Source of the DNA: Marinobacterium sedimentorum
Lineage (GTDB): Bacteria; Pseudomonadota; Gammaproteobacteria; Pseudomonadales; Balneatricaceae
Direction: 5' to 3'
Assembly: GCF_024267675.1 (NCBI RefSeq)
Contig: NZ_JALDYX010000019.1
Coordinates: 1-64,000, forward strand
DNA: 64,000 nt
This document shows, piece after piece, positions 46,986 to 55,377 of this stretch (position 1 is the stretch's first letter; each line of letters begins with the position of its first letter). The notes beneath the pieces were generated by a model that was not told the origin of the DNA, did not search any database, and saw only the letters and a program-made list of their open reading frames with translations. A program made the position numbers and the translations under genes.

Positions 46986-49900
46986 TTACAGACCGAGGAA
47001 AACGACAGGCCTGGCTTCTGCCTCTGCAAGCTCCAGTTTGGAGTAGCAGAGAAACAGCCGATCGCCCTGGACGCGGCTGCCAAGATAGCTTTTGACCGCC
47101 GCGGCACGCCTATCGGCCAGGCTTTGCAGGCGCTTTTTCAGCTCGACTGCAAGGCCGGCCTCATCCAGCGGTGCTTCGCGCGCGCTCTGCTCCTCGACCA
47201 GAACCGACTGCAACATGGCCCGGTCCTGCAGGACCGCCTGACCACAGAGGTTGAGCCTAAGGCCCTCGCGCGCATTAAGCATGTCGGTAATTTTATTGAG
47301 GTAATCGTGATTGCCCGGATCCAGCTCCGTAATGCCGGGCGCAAACTCGACGGGTGCCAGCTCGATAGCACTGCCGCTCTTGCTGGCATCAGCCGCCATC
47401 CCGGCCAGGGTGATAAGCGCGCCATAGGGTTGCAGCGCTGAGGTCAGAAAGCCCATGGCCGCGGATTTAAGCCCTTTCTCGGCAATGATGTTAATCACGC
47501 TCTGGTAACCGAAATCGGGACTGTCAAGTGAGCCGCTGATCGGCACCTCGAGTTCAATATTCTGGTTATCGTCCTGCAGTAATGCCAATGCCGTTTCCAG
47601 CGGCATCGCCAGTTGCTGGCTCAACTCGGCACTCTGATCCGCATCGACGCGGTCAACCGCAACCCGGTTAAGACGCACATTATTGGTACCATCGATCTTG
47701 CGATCCGTCAGTGTCCCCTCTGTATTGAGGTGCAGCTGACCGCTGTTCAGGTAATAACCCGTATAGCGAATGCTATAGGGACTCAGCGCAGGCAACTCAA
47801 CGTCCGATAACGTCGCCTGCCACTGACCATCGCTCACGCCACCTATCAGGTTAATTGCGCCATTGGCATCGAGCTGAGCGAACTGATTGATGGTCGCCTT
47901 GAGTTCGAACGGGCTGGGAGCCTTGTTCAGGCTACCCAACTCACGTACCTGGAAGCGCTTGATATCAACATCGGCCATAAAGGCAGGATCCGAGGAGGCA
48001 TCCTCGAACAGTAGATGATTGCGTCCTCCAAGCTCGAGCCGGTCGAGTTTCCAGGCAACCGCATCGCCGCCGGTACTGCCTGAGCTGGCGGCACCGGTCT
48101 TAACACCACCGGAGGCTGTCGCTGTCCCGGACATTCCATCCAGCGCCACTTGCAGCGCAGCAATGTCGGCAGATTGCCCATCCTTGTTGAGTCGGAACCT
48201 GATGCTACTGTCATTGACCGACAGCCTGGACAGAACCGCCTGCCGGCCATTCCGGTATGTCAGTCCACTCATCTGCACCTGCCCCACGGCCGCCAGTGGC
48301 ATGTCCCCCGCCCTGGCCAGGTTCAGCCTGCTCAGGCGCAATACCTTGAGGTCCAGATCCATCGACTCCTGCAGACTCATGGCCTCCAGCTCCAGCGCGT
48401 CTAGAGTCGCCAGCGGGTAGCCCTGCTGACCGGCAGTGACATTGACCCTGCGAGCACTGAGCGCTGGCACCTTTACAGCGAATGCGGCCAGGTCCGCACT
48501 GCTGAGTTGCACACGACCCGTCATCGAATCCAGCTGCGCATTCAGTCTTTGCGGTTGCTTGAAAGCCAGTACAGAGGCGTCGATTTCGCCATCCACTTTC
48601 AGGCTCTGCTGCACCAGACGGGTAGCACCCTGCCAGTTCAGCTCATTCAGCGATGCACTGAACTGAGGTGAGTTAACCGCCCCCTGCGTCGCACTCAAGG
48701 TACCGTCCACCTCGAGCTGGCGAACCGCGTCCGGCAGGCGAGCCTTTACATTTCCCGACCAGCCCAGTGTCCCGAGGCTAGCGTCCATTGACTGGTTCAG
48801 CAGCTTCAATTGGTAATTGTCCAGCAGCAGGTCTCCGGCCAGCGTCACATCCTGTGGCTGCCCGCTCGCAAAACCGAGCTGCAGGCTGCCGTTCCAACGG
48901 CCCTTTTGCAATCCGATGTCGCCAGTGTCGGGCAGCTGCAAACGGGTTTCACCGAGCCCCAATGCGCCCTTTGCGGTCAGGTTGGCAGGAGTGCCTTGCG
49001 CCAGTGCCAGATCCACCCGCCCTTTCCAGTCCAGCCCCGCGAGAGAAGCATTAAGCGTGCCCGGCAATTGCGCGCGGTTCCCGGCCAGCTTAAGGTCGCC
49101 ATCCAGGAGCAGACTAGCCGGTGCACCGCTCGCGAACACCAGCCCCAGGGCGCCATTCCAGTTCAGGCTTTCGAGCCCCGCGTCCAGCCCTGCGGCATCG
49201 TGCGCCACTGGTTTCAACGCTTCAATCGCAGCATTCATGTCCAGGCGATCTGGCTGAGCGCCGCTGTCAAACTTCAGTCCCAGATCACCGCTCCAGCTCA
49301 GGCTTTCGAGCCCCGCGTCCAGCCCCGCGGCGTCGCGCGCCGCTGGCTTCAACGCTTCAATCACAGCATTCATGTCCAGACGGCTTGGCTGAGCGCTGCT
49401 GTCCAGCTCCAGCCCCAGATCACCCTTCCAGCTCAGGGATGTCAGGGCCGCTTCAAATCCCGAGCGTTGTTGCAACCTTGGCTGCATCAGCTCGATAAAC
49501 GCCTTCATCGTGATACGGCTCGGCAACAGGCTCTTAAGTTCAATACTGAGATCACCCTCCCAACTAATCTGCTGATTCATCAGGCTCAGGTCGTCGCTGT
49601 TGTAGTTCAGGTTTTCCAGACTGAGGCGTCCTGCCGGTTTCAGCAGCCCGTCATTCCCCGCCAGGGCCGCCGAAAGGGTCAGGTCGAACGACAGCTTCGC
49701 GCTCAAACCAGGCACAAAAGGCGCCGTGACAGACTCCAGCGGGAACCCCGCCAGCGACAGCGTCATATCCGATGTCTTTGCGGTGGGCAACGGTACAGTC
49801 TGAGTATCAATATGGAAAGGTGCACCATTGAGACGCCCGTCAAGGCGCAACCGACTCTGCTCATTTTCACGCCACTGATAGAGTTCGCCCAACTCGCCGA

Positions 49901-50402
49901 CGGCCAGCGCGAGATCGTGCTGCTGATCGGGAAGCTCGGTACGCCAGTTAAGGCGGTCAATACGGATACGGTCGACACCGACGCGCCAGGACGAGGCTTC
50001 GCCCTTCTCCTGAGCGCTATCCTCCGGCGCTTGGTCATTGTGCAACGCGCTTAGGTTCACAGGACCGAGCCAAAGCTCCCCATCCCTGAGGCGAACCCCA
50101 GATTCGATATCGGCCAGCGTAAGTTCGCTGACCAGCAGCTGCTGCTCAAACAGGCGGGGAATATCAATATCCAGAACCAGCTGCCCCACGTTGAGTGGCA
50201 GGCGCCCAGGTGCTTGGGCGTGAAGCGCATCGACTTCGATGCGGCCCTGCCGCCAATTCAGCTTCAGTGCCCTCAGACCCACATCCTCGGCCCCCTGCGC
50301 TTGCAACCAAATGACTGCCTGATCCCTCAAAACATAGGGCAGCGTATGCAAGCACAGTAAAAACCCCACCAGTACGCCACTTGCCCACTTGATCCCTTTC
50401 AT
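46986..50402 (-). CDS. Giant AsmA-like (DUF748) protein with 45-residue repeats
   Basis: A 1138-aa protein with an N-terminal membrane anchor (KWASGVLVGFLLCLHTLPYV) and a long periplasmic region. The part from about residue 280 to 640 repeats a W-x-G-x-L-x-L beta unit (SLSWKGDLGLEL, SLSWSGDLGLKF, SLNWNGALGLVF), and three units at about 323-458 are near-identical 45-residue copies. The C-terminal third (QLDANGAINLIGG to LPYSIRYTGYYL, then PVEFAPGITELDPGNHDYLN) matches DUF748, part of the AsmA/TamB-like group of bridge-type lipid transfer proteins. Function in envelope lipid transport is inferred. The start has weak ribosome support; homologue-like MKGIKW is chosen. Confidence 0.85.
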   Translation of the reverse strand: MKGIKWASGVLVGFLLCLHTLPYVLRDQAVIWLQAQGAEDVGLRALKLNWRQGRIEVDALHAQAPGRLPLNVGQLVLDIDIPRLFEQQLLVSELTLADIESGVRLRDGELWLGPVNLSALHNDQAPEDSAQEKGEASSWRVGVDRIRIDRLNWRTELPDQQHDLALAVGELGELYQWRENEQSRLRLDGRLNGAPFHIDTQTVPLPTAKTSDMTLSLAGFPLESVTAPFVPGLSAKLSFDLTLSAALAGNDGLLKPAGRLSLENLNYNSDDLSLMNQQISWEGDLSIELKSLLPSRITMKAFIELMQPRLQQRSGFEAALTSLSWKGDLGLELDSSAQPSRLDMNAVIEALKPAARDAAGLDAGLESLSWSGDLGLKFDSGAQPDRLDMNAAIEALKPVAHDAAGLDAGLESLNWNGALGLVFASGAPASLLLDGDLKLAGNRAQLPGTLNASLAGLDWKGRVDLALAQGTPANLTAKGALGLGETRLQLPDTGDIGLQKGRWNGSLQLGFASGQPQDVTLAGDLLLDNYQLKLLNQSMDASLGTLGWSGNVKARLPDAVRQLEVDGTLSATQGAVNSPQFSASLNELNWQGATRLVQQSLKVDGEIDASVLAFKQPQRLNAQLDSMTGRVQLSSADLAAFAVKVPALSARRVNVTAGQQGYPLATLDALELEAMSLQESMDLDLKVLRLSRLNLARAGDMPLAAVGQVQMSGLTYRNGRQAVLSRLSVNDSSIRFRLNKDGQSADIAALQVALDGMSGTATASGGVKTGAASSGSTGGDAVAWKLDRLELGGRNHLLFEDASSDPAFMADVDIKRFQVRELGSLNKAPSPFELKATINQFAQLDANGAINLIGGVSDGQWQATLSDVELPALSPYSIRYTGYYLNSGQLHLNTEGTLTDRKIDGTNNVRLNRVAVDRVDADQSAELSQQLAMPLETALALLQDDNQNIELEVPISGSLDSPDFGYQSVINIIAEKGLKSAAMGFLTSALQPYGALITLAGMAADASKSGSAIELAPVEFAPGITELDPGNHDYLNKITDMLNAREGLRLNLCGQAVLQDRAMLQSVLVEEQSAREAPLDEAGLAVELKKRLQSLADRRAAAVKSYLGSRVQGDRLFLCYSKLELAEAEARPVVFLGL

Positions 50403-50558
50403 GCAGATCTCCGCCCCTGGCTCTACAAAACTGGGCTTTATTATAGCCACGGACAGGTTTGGATCCGCAAAGGGCGCAGGCAACTATAAAGGCCTATGCT
50501 TTATTGGTAGAATCGCCGCAATTACCGCGTTTAAAACCTCAACAGACAAGGATACGAG

Positions 50559-50684
50559 ATGGCACATCACGACGAAAACTTCCGTGATACTGCGGGCTAC
50601 GGCTGGCTTTTCATTAATCTGCTGGCACTGCTCTGGATCACGATGCCGGTCAGCATCGCGCTGGTCAAGATCGTGCAGTGGTAA
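50559..50684 (+). CDS. Small single-span membrane protein, 41 aa
   Basis: Translated here: an acidic/His N-terminus MAHHDENFRDTAGYGW, one hydrophobic helix (about residues 16-38) and a short end KIVQW. AAGGA lies seven bases before the ATG. It is in the divergent gap upstream of the MerR gene, 27 bases before its ATG, so it may be its operon partner. I do not recognise the family. Confidence 0.6.
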   Translation: MAHHDENFRDTAGYGWLFINLLALLWITMPVSIALVKIVQW

Positions 50685-50711
50685 GACTGCGCCTGCAGTC
50701 GGGCAATTGAC

Positions 50712-51104
50712 ATGAGTCAGCTGCGCATTGGCGATATCGCCAAAGGATCGGGCCTGAGCGTCGAAACCATTCGGTATTACGAACGCCGCGGCCTGATCAG
50801 CCCCCTCGGTCGCCTGCCATCAGGCTACCGCTGTTATGACGAACACACCCTTGAACGCCTGCACTTTATCGTGCGCTGCAAATCGCTCGGCTTTAGCCTG
50901 GATGAAATTCAGGAACTGCTGCTGCTCGACCCCAACGCCGAGTCGGCGCAGGTCAAGCAGAAGGTGGATCTGCGCATACAGCAGATCGAAGACAAAATTT
51001 CACAACTGCGTGAACTGCAACACTCGCTGCATCAGCTGTCCGACCTGTGCTCCGGCGAGGGACCTGTTTCAGGCTGCCCGATCATCGACACCCTGAAACA
51101 CTAG
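50712..51104 (+). CDS. MerR-family metal-type regulator
   Basis: A 130-aa protein with the MerR winged helix at the N-terminus (RIGDIAKGSGLSVETIRYYE), a long dimer helix and a C-terminal metal loop Cys113-x8-Cys122 (DLCSGEGPVSGCPIIDTL). At the position that is Cys in Zn/Pb/Cd/Hg sensors it has Ser78 (AESAQVK), as in the Cu(I)/Ag/Au sensors CueR and GolS, though CueR has a 7-residue loop. MerR proteins activate promoters with long 19-20-base spacers. No metal pump gene is in the window. Target unknown. Confidence 0.88.
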   Translation: MSQLRIGDIAKGSGLSVETIRYYERRGLISPLGRLPSGYRCYDEHTLERLHFIVRCKSLGFSLDEIQELLLLDPNAESAQVKQKVDLRIQQIEDKISQLRELQHSLHQLSDLCSGEGPVSGCPIIDTLKH

Positions 51105-51201
51105 CTCTCCACCCCTGCCCGCCAGACCAGGACCACAGCCTTCACACCGCGGCCTGAATACAAAAAACAGCGCCCTGGAAGCAGCAGGCGACGAACAAAG
51201 A

Positions 51202-51876
51202 CTATTGAGCCTTGATGGTTTCCACGCCAGCAGCTGTCCCCATCAGCACCACATTCGCCCCGCGGCGGGCAAAGAGCCCATTGGTGACGACACCGACCAC
51301 ATTGTTAAGCTCGGTTTCAAATACCTTGGGATCGCTGATTTTCAGATTGTAGACATCCAGAATCAGGTTGCCGTTGTCGGTGACAAAGCCTTCGCGAAGC
51401 TCCGGTTGCCCGCCCATGCGTACCAGCTCCCGGGCCACCAGCGAGCGCGCCATGGGAATCACCTCGACCGGCAGCGGGAAAGCGCCCAGGCAGGGCACCT
51501 GCTTGGAGGCATCGACGATACAGACGAATTCCCTGGCCGCCGCCGCGACGATCTTTTCCCGCGTCAGCGCACCGCCGCCACCCTTGACCAGGTTCAGCCC
51601 GGCATCGAACTCGTCGGCGCCATCGACATAGGTATCCAGCCCCGCCACGGCATTGAGGTCGTACACCGGGATGCCATGGCCGCGCAGCCGCTCAGCTGTT
51701 GCCTCTGAGCTGGCCACTGCCGCCTCAAACAGATGCTTGATCCCCGCCAGTTCGTCAATAAAGAAGTTGGCCGTTGAGCCCGTACCCACCCCGACGATGG
51801 ACTCGGGCTTCAGGCCAGCCTTGATATAGTCCAGAGCCGCCCGCGCAACAGCCTGCTTCATTTCATCCTGCGTCAT
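51202..51876 (-). CDS. rpiA: Ribose-5-phosphate isomerase A
   Basis: RpiA interconverts ribose-5-phosphate and ribulose-5-phosphate. The 224-aa protein has [16 protein letters not shown] (phosphate loop), the catalytic region [24 protein letters not shown] with Asp, Glu and Lys, and ends [19 protein letters not shown]. An ATG at 51876 is used, one codon inside a GTG. It is divergent from ilvA, as in Pseudomonas. A short GC hairpin with T6 (51161-51190, minus strand) may terminate it. Confidence 0.96.
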   Translation of the reverse strand: MTQDEMKQAVARAALDYIKAGLKPESIVGVGTGSTANFFIDELAGIKHLFEAAVASSEATAERLRGHGIPVYDLNAVAGLDTYVDGADEFDAGLNLVKGGGGALTREKIVAAAAREFVCIVDASKQVPCLGAFPLPVEVIPMARSLVARELVRMGGQPELREGFVTDNGNLILDVYNLKISDPKVFETELNNVVGVVTNGLFARRGANVVLMGTAAGVETIKAQ

Positions 51877-52025
51877 CACACTTGAACCCGTATGCTAGTA
51901 AGGCGAGAAATTATACGCCCTGTGCCGGCGCGCTTGTAGACGAAAGCGATGTCAGCTTATACCATTTCCTGCTCTTTGCGGCCGCGACCTGCGCCGCCAG
52001 ACCTAACTTACGGCACAGCATTCCC

Positions 52026-53543
52026 ATGGCTCATCGATATATCAAGAAGATTCTGGAGGCGCGTGTCTATGACGTAGCCATCGAGACACCACTGGATTAT
52101 GCCCGCAGCCTGTCCGAACGACTGGGCAACCGGGTACTCCTCAAGCGTGAGGACCTGCAACCGGTGTTCTCATTCAAGCTGCGGGGCGCCTATAACAAAA
52201 TGGCCCAGCTCAGCGCGGCGGAAAAAGACAAGGGGGTGGTCACGGCATCGGCCGGCAACCACGCCCAGGGTCTGGCCTACTCCGCCCGCCACATGAACGT
52301 CAAGGCGACCATCGTCATGCCCAAGACCACGCCGGACATCAAGGTCAGCAACGTCAAGGCATTGGGCGGCAAGGTCATACTGCACGGCGATACCTTTGAG
52401 GAAGCCAAGGCCCACGCCGAACGACTGGTCGAAGAAAAGGGTCTGGTCTATGTACCGCCCTACGATGATCCCGATGTCATTGCCGGCCAGGGCACCATTG
52501 GCATGGAACTGCTGCATCAGGAAAGTGGCCCCATTGATGCGGTCTTCGTCCCCGTGGGCGGTGGCGGCCTGATCGCCGGTATTGCGGTCTACATCAAGTA
52601 CCTGCGACCCGACGTAAAGGTCATAGGCGTCGAGTCCGAGGACTCCGCCTGCCTGCACGCAGCACTGGCCGCGGATGAGCGGGTCAAGCTGTCACAGGTG
52701 GGTATCTTCGCCGAAGGCGTAGCCGTGGCCCAGATCGGCCAGCACACCTTCGATCTGGCGCGCCAGTATGTCGATGAAGTCATCACCGTCACCACCGACG
52801 AAATCTGCGCGGCCATCAAGGATATCTTCGATGACACCCGCTCGATCTGCGAGCCGTCCGGCGCCCTGGGCGTGGCCGGCCTGAAGAAATATGTCGCGCG
52901 CGAACAGTGCAGCGAACGCACCCTGATTGCCATCGACTCCGGTGCCAACGTCAATTTCGACCGCCTGCGCCATATCGCCGAACGCTCTGAAGTCGGCGAA
53001 AAACGCGAAGCCATCATTGCCGCCCGCATACCGGAGCGTCCCGGCAGCTTTCGCAAGTTCTGCGCGGCCCTGGGCAAGCGCAATATCACCGAGTTCAACT
53101 ACCGCTACAGCGATGACCAGGAAGCCATTGTCTTTGCCGGCATCCAGACCAGCCCCCAGGGCACCGGCCGTGAAGCCCTGCTGAGCGAACTGCGGGAGCA
53201 CCTCGACGAAGTCATCGACCTGACCGACAACGAGATGGCCAAACTGCACATCCGCTACATGGTCGGCGGCCATGCGCCTGCGGCCGTGAACAATGAAGTG
53301 GTATTTCGTTTCGAGTTTCCGGAACGCCCGGGGGCGCTGATGAAATTCCTCAGCAAGCTGGGCGGGCGCTGGAACATTTCCATGTTCCATTACCGCAACC
53401 ACGGCGCAGCCTACGGCCGCGTGCTGGTCGGCATGCAGGTTCCCGCCGAGGAGCATGGACAGGTCAAGGACTTCCTGAGCGAGATCGGCTACAACTTCTG
53501 GGATGAAACCGACAACACCGCCTACCGCCTGTTCCTGGGCTAG
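52026..53543 (+). CDS. ilvA: Threonine ammonia-lyase, biosynthetic
   Basis: IlvA deaminates threonine to 2-oxobutyrate, the first step to isoleucine, and is feedback-inhibited by isoleucine. The 505-aa protein has the PLP lysine in FSFKLRGAYNK (Lys51), the glycine loop VPVGGGGLIAG and two C-terminal ACT-like regulatory domains (RPGSFRKFCAALGKRNITEF and RPGALMKFLSKLGGRWNISM), so it is the biosynthetic form. The ATG at 52026 is preferred to a reading 48 codons longer. A strong terminator follows. Confidence 0.96.
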   Translation: MAHRYIKKILEARVYDVAIETPLDYARSLSERLGNRVLLKREDLQPVFSFKLRGAYNKMAQLSAAEKDKGVVTASAGNHAQGLAYSARHMNVKATIVMPKTTPDIKVSNVKALGGKVILHGDTFEEAKAHAERLVEEKGLVYVPPYDDPDVIAGQGTIGMELLHQESGPIDAVFVPVGGGGLIAGIAVYIKYLRPDVKVIGVESEDSACLHAALAADERVKLSQVGIFAEGVAVAQIGQHTFDLARQYVDEVITVTTDEICAAIKDIFDDTRSICEPSGALGVAGLKKYVAREQCSERTLIAIDSGANVNFDRLRHIAERSEVGEKREAIIAARIPERPGSFRKFCAALGKRNITEFNYRYSDDQEAIVFAGIQTSPQGTGREALLSELREHLDEVIDLTDNEMAKLHIRYMVGGHAPAAVNNEVVFRFEFPERPGALMKFLSKLGGRWNISMFHYRNHGAAYGRVLVGMQVPAEEHGQVKDFLSEIGYNFWDETDNTAYRLFLG

Positions 53544-53589
53544 GCAAGGTCCGCCAACGCCTGGGCACCTTCTGCGGCCCAAAAACAGA

Positions 53590-53624
53590 AAAGCCCCGAC
53601 GGTGCAAACCGTCGGGGCTTTTTC
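53590..53624. terminator. Bidirectional terminator after ilvA
   Basis: A 13-bp perfect stem AAAGCCCCGACGG/CCGTCGGGGCTTT with a TGCAAA loop, with A- and T-runs on both sides; it lies between ilvA (+) and the phasin gene (-). Confidence 0.92.
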
Positions 53625-53642
53625 ACAGGCTGATGACAACCC

Positions 53643-53939
53643 TTATTTGACCAGCTTCGCAGCGGCAGCTTCGCTCGCTTTGGTAGCCAGGCCAGAGAAG
53701 GCTTCGCCCTGTGTCTTGATCATCTCAAACAGCGCCTTGCTGGAATCCAGATTGAACGTCACCAGATCCTGCGGTGTTTTCAGGCTCTTGGCCTTGTCGG
53801 CATTGGATTTGAAGAAAGCGGCCAGTTCTTCACCGTTTTTCTTCTGCAGTTCAATCGACTGGCTGATGGTGCTGGTCTGGAGTTCAACCAGAGACTGCAC
53901 GGTTTCAAAAGCGGTCTTGATAGTCGCGTTGGTACTCAT
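53643..53939 (-). CDS. Phasin family protein 1
   Basis: A 98-aa helical protein: LVELQTSTISQSIELQKKNG, EELAAFFKSNADKAKSLKTP, EDLVTFNLDSSKALFEMIK. The phasin_2 type coats polyhydroxyalkanoate granules and helps fix their number and size. A homologue of about 45% identity by eye lies next door. Two 15-bp palindromes occur 24 and 80 bases upstream of the ATG, the likely operators for a PhaR-type repressor. No PHA synthase is in the window. Confidence 0.85.
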   Translation of the reverse strand: MSTNATIKTAFETVQSLVELQTSTISQSIELQKKNGEELAAFFKSNADKAKSLKTPQDLVTFNLDSSKALFEMIKTQGEAFSGLATKASEAAAAKLVK

Positions 53940-53962
53940 GATGTCATTCCTCTTTAGTTAAA

Positions 53963-53977
53963 TTGTGCACTGCACAA
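53963..53977. promoter_or_regulatory. Phasin operator 1
   Basis: Perfect palindrome TTGTGCACTGCACAA, 24 bases before the first phasin ATG. TGC-rich dyads of this form are known PhaR-type sites; the binding protein is inferred. Confidence 0.65.
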
Positions 53978-54018
53978 TAAAACTAATTATACCTATTCAA
54001 ATCCGCCTGACAACCAAT

Positions 54019-54033
54019 TTGTGCACTGCACAA
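54019..54033. promoter_or_regulatory. Phasin operator 2
   Basis: Identical to operator 1 (TTGTGCACTGCACAA), 56 bases further upstream centre to centre. Confidence 0.65.
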
Positions 54034-54116
54034 TAAATATTAATCAGGGTTCATCTCGACTGTCTGCGGCCACACCGACAAGATCCACGCCAGCGCCTCC
54101 TGTCCTGCATGCAAAC

Positions 54117-54153
54117 GCAAAAAGGCCCCGCAGACTTTCATCGGCGGGGCCTT
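54117..54153 (-). terminator. Terminator of phasin gene 2
   Basis: Stem AAAGGCCCCGC/GCGGGGCCTTT with an 11-12-base loop; on the minus strand TTTTTG follows. It lies 72 bases after the stop. Confidence 0.85.
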
Positions 54154-54224
54154 TCTGTGCGCGGCTGGTCAAAACCTGCCCTACAGCAATGCTGTGAGGC
54201 AGGGTCAGATCACAACCAGACGAC

Positions 54225-54530
54225 TTACTTGGACAGCTTGCTGAACTCGGAAGTAGCAGCTTCGCGGGCTTCATTGGCGATAGCGGTAAAAGCTTCGCCC
54301 TGGCCTTTCAGCAGCTCGAACAGAGCCTTGTTGGTATCAACATTGAACTTGATCACGTCTTCAGGTGATTTCAGTTCTTTGGCTTTTTCAACTTCAACCT
54401 TGAAGAATGCAGCCAGCTCTTCGCCGGTTTTCTTCTGCTGTTCAACAGATTTGGTGATAGCAGCAACCTGGATGTTCATCAGGGTCTGCATGGCTTCGAA
54501 AGGCTTCTGGAAATCTACGGACATAGTCAT
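54225..54530 (-). CDS. Phasin family protein 2
   Basis: A 101-aa paralogue of the previous phasin (QVAAITKSVEQQKKTGEELA, SPEDVIKFNVDTNKALFELL). GGAGAAGA lies just before the ATG at 54530; a longer reading from 54602 would run through the operator. Two palindromic operators lie 18 and 77 bases upstream. Two near-identical phasins with the same control suggest a duplication. Confidence 0.87.
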   Translation of the reverse strand: MTMSVDFQKPFEAMQTLMNIQVAAITKSVEQQKKTGEELAAFFKVEVEKAKELKSPEDVIKFNVDTNKALFELLKGQGEAFTAIANEAREAATSEFSKLSK

Positions 54531-54547
54531 TACTCTTCTCCAAGTTG

Positions 54548-54562
54548 TTGTGCACCGCACAA
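54548..54562. promoter_or_regulatory. Phasin operator 3
   Basis: TTGTGCACCGCACAA, one base off the perfect palindrome of operators 1 and 2. Confidence 0.6.
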
Positions 54563-54606
54563 TAGAATCCATTATAGAGGGTTTGCGGACAGGATCAAGC
54601 ACTTTT

Positions 54607-54621
54607 TTGTGCAGTGCACAA
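54607..54621. promoter_or_regulatory. Phasin operator 4
   Basis: Perfect palindrome TTGTGCAGTGCACAA, the complement form of operators 1 and 2, 59 bases upstream of operator 3 centre to centre. Confidence 0.65.
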
Positions 54622-54713
54622 AAACTTCACAACCTCGCCTCTGCCCTCTGTTCCACCCTGCCACAGGGTCGTTGCCGTTTCATGAAAAACGGCCCGCCCG
54701 CGTGAATTACCGT

Positions 54714-55214
54714 TCAGGGCGTTTCCGGCGAATGGCGAAAATCGCTGCTGAAAAACGCCTGTAGCGTAAAAACACCCAGCGAAACTATGCCCCACGCCAG
54801 CCCCAGCACCACGCCGGCATCAACAATGCCACGCCAGGGCTGGGCCAGAAAATGCACCAGCTGCACCAGCCCGATGATCCCCAGGGTCAGACAGATGGTG
54901 ATGATCTGGCGCTTGCGTTGCACATGGAAGAAACCCATGCAGAACAGCGGTGCCAGCAGCAGCCGCAGTGGCGTGACATGCTGCGACAGATAATGAATAC
55001 GCGCCGCCACGCGTGGAGAAAAACCGCACTGAAAACCACGATAGCCTTCGGAAAAGCCCATGAAAATGAGGCTGAAGACCAGCGCGGCCCAATGGTAGGC
55101 GCTCAACGGCTGGCTGAACATCTGCCAGCTGATCTGGCTCAAACGATAAATGGCACTGCCAAACAGCAGCGCAATGCCGCTGAAACCCCAAATTGCCGCA
55201 ATAGAACCTAGCAC
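54714..55214 (-). CDS. Conserved membrane protein of unknown function
   Basis: A 166-aa protein with four to five hydrophobic segments (IAAIWGFSGIALLFGSAIY, AALVFSLIFMGFSEG, LLLAPLFCMGFF, IITICLTLGIIGLVQLVHFL, VVLGLAWGIVSLGVFTLQAF). The segment SPRVAARIHYLSQHVTPLR lies between helices. Reads from a GTG with weak GAGA upstream. No family is recognised. Confidence 0.75.
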   Translation of the reverse strand: MLGSIAAIWGFSGIALLFGSAIYRLSQISWQMFSQPLSAYHWAALVFSLIFMGFSEGYRGFQCGFSPRVAARIHYLSQHVTPLRLLLAPLFCMGFFHVQRKRQIITICLTLGIIGLVQLVHFLAQPWRGIVDAGVVLGLAWGIVSLGVFTLQAFFSSDFRHSPETP

Positions 55215-55377
55215 TGTCTCGCCCTGACTGATTCCAAGAGGCGGCTATTATAGCCTTCTGACAGGCGTTGGACATCCTTGCACAGCACCCGCCCCAACGG
55301 AAAAAGCCACCGGCACGAGCAGGTGGCTTTCAGGACGAACGACCGGCGTCTGGGCAGCCCCCCCAGACGCGCGGATG

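Noticed and set aside
49029..49433. Tandem 135-bp repeats as a CRISPR array
   Set aside because: The units are long, in frame and lie inside a coding gene; there are no unique spacers.
48810..50054. 414-codon plus-strand open frame within the DUF748 gene
   Set aside because: It runs opposite the repeat-rich part and repeats its pattern; the minus frame shows the real beta-repeat motif.
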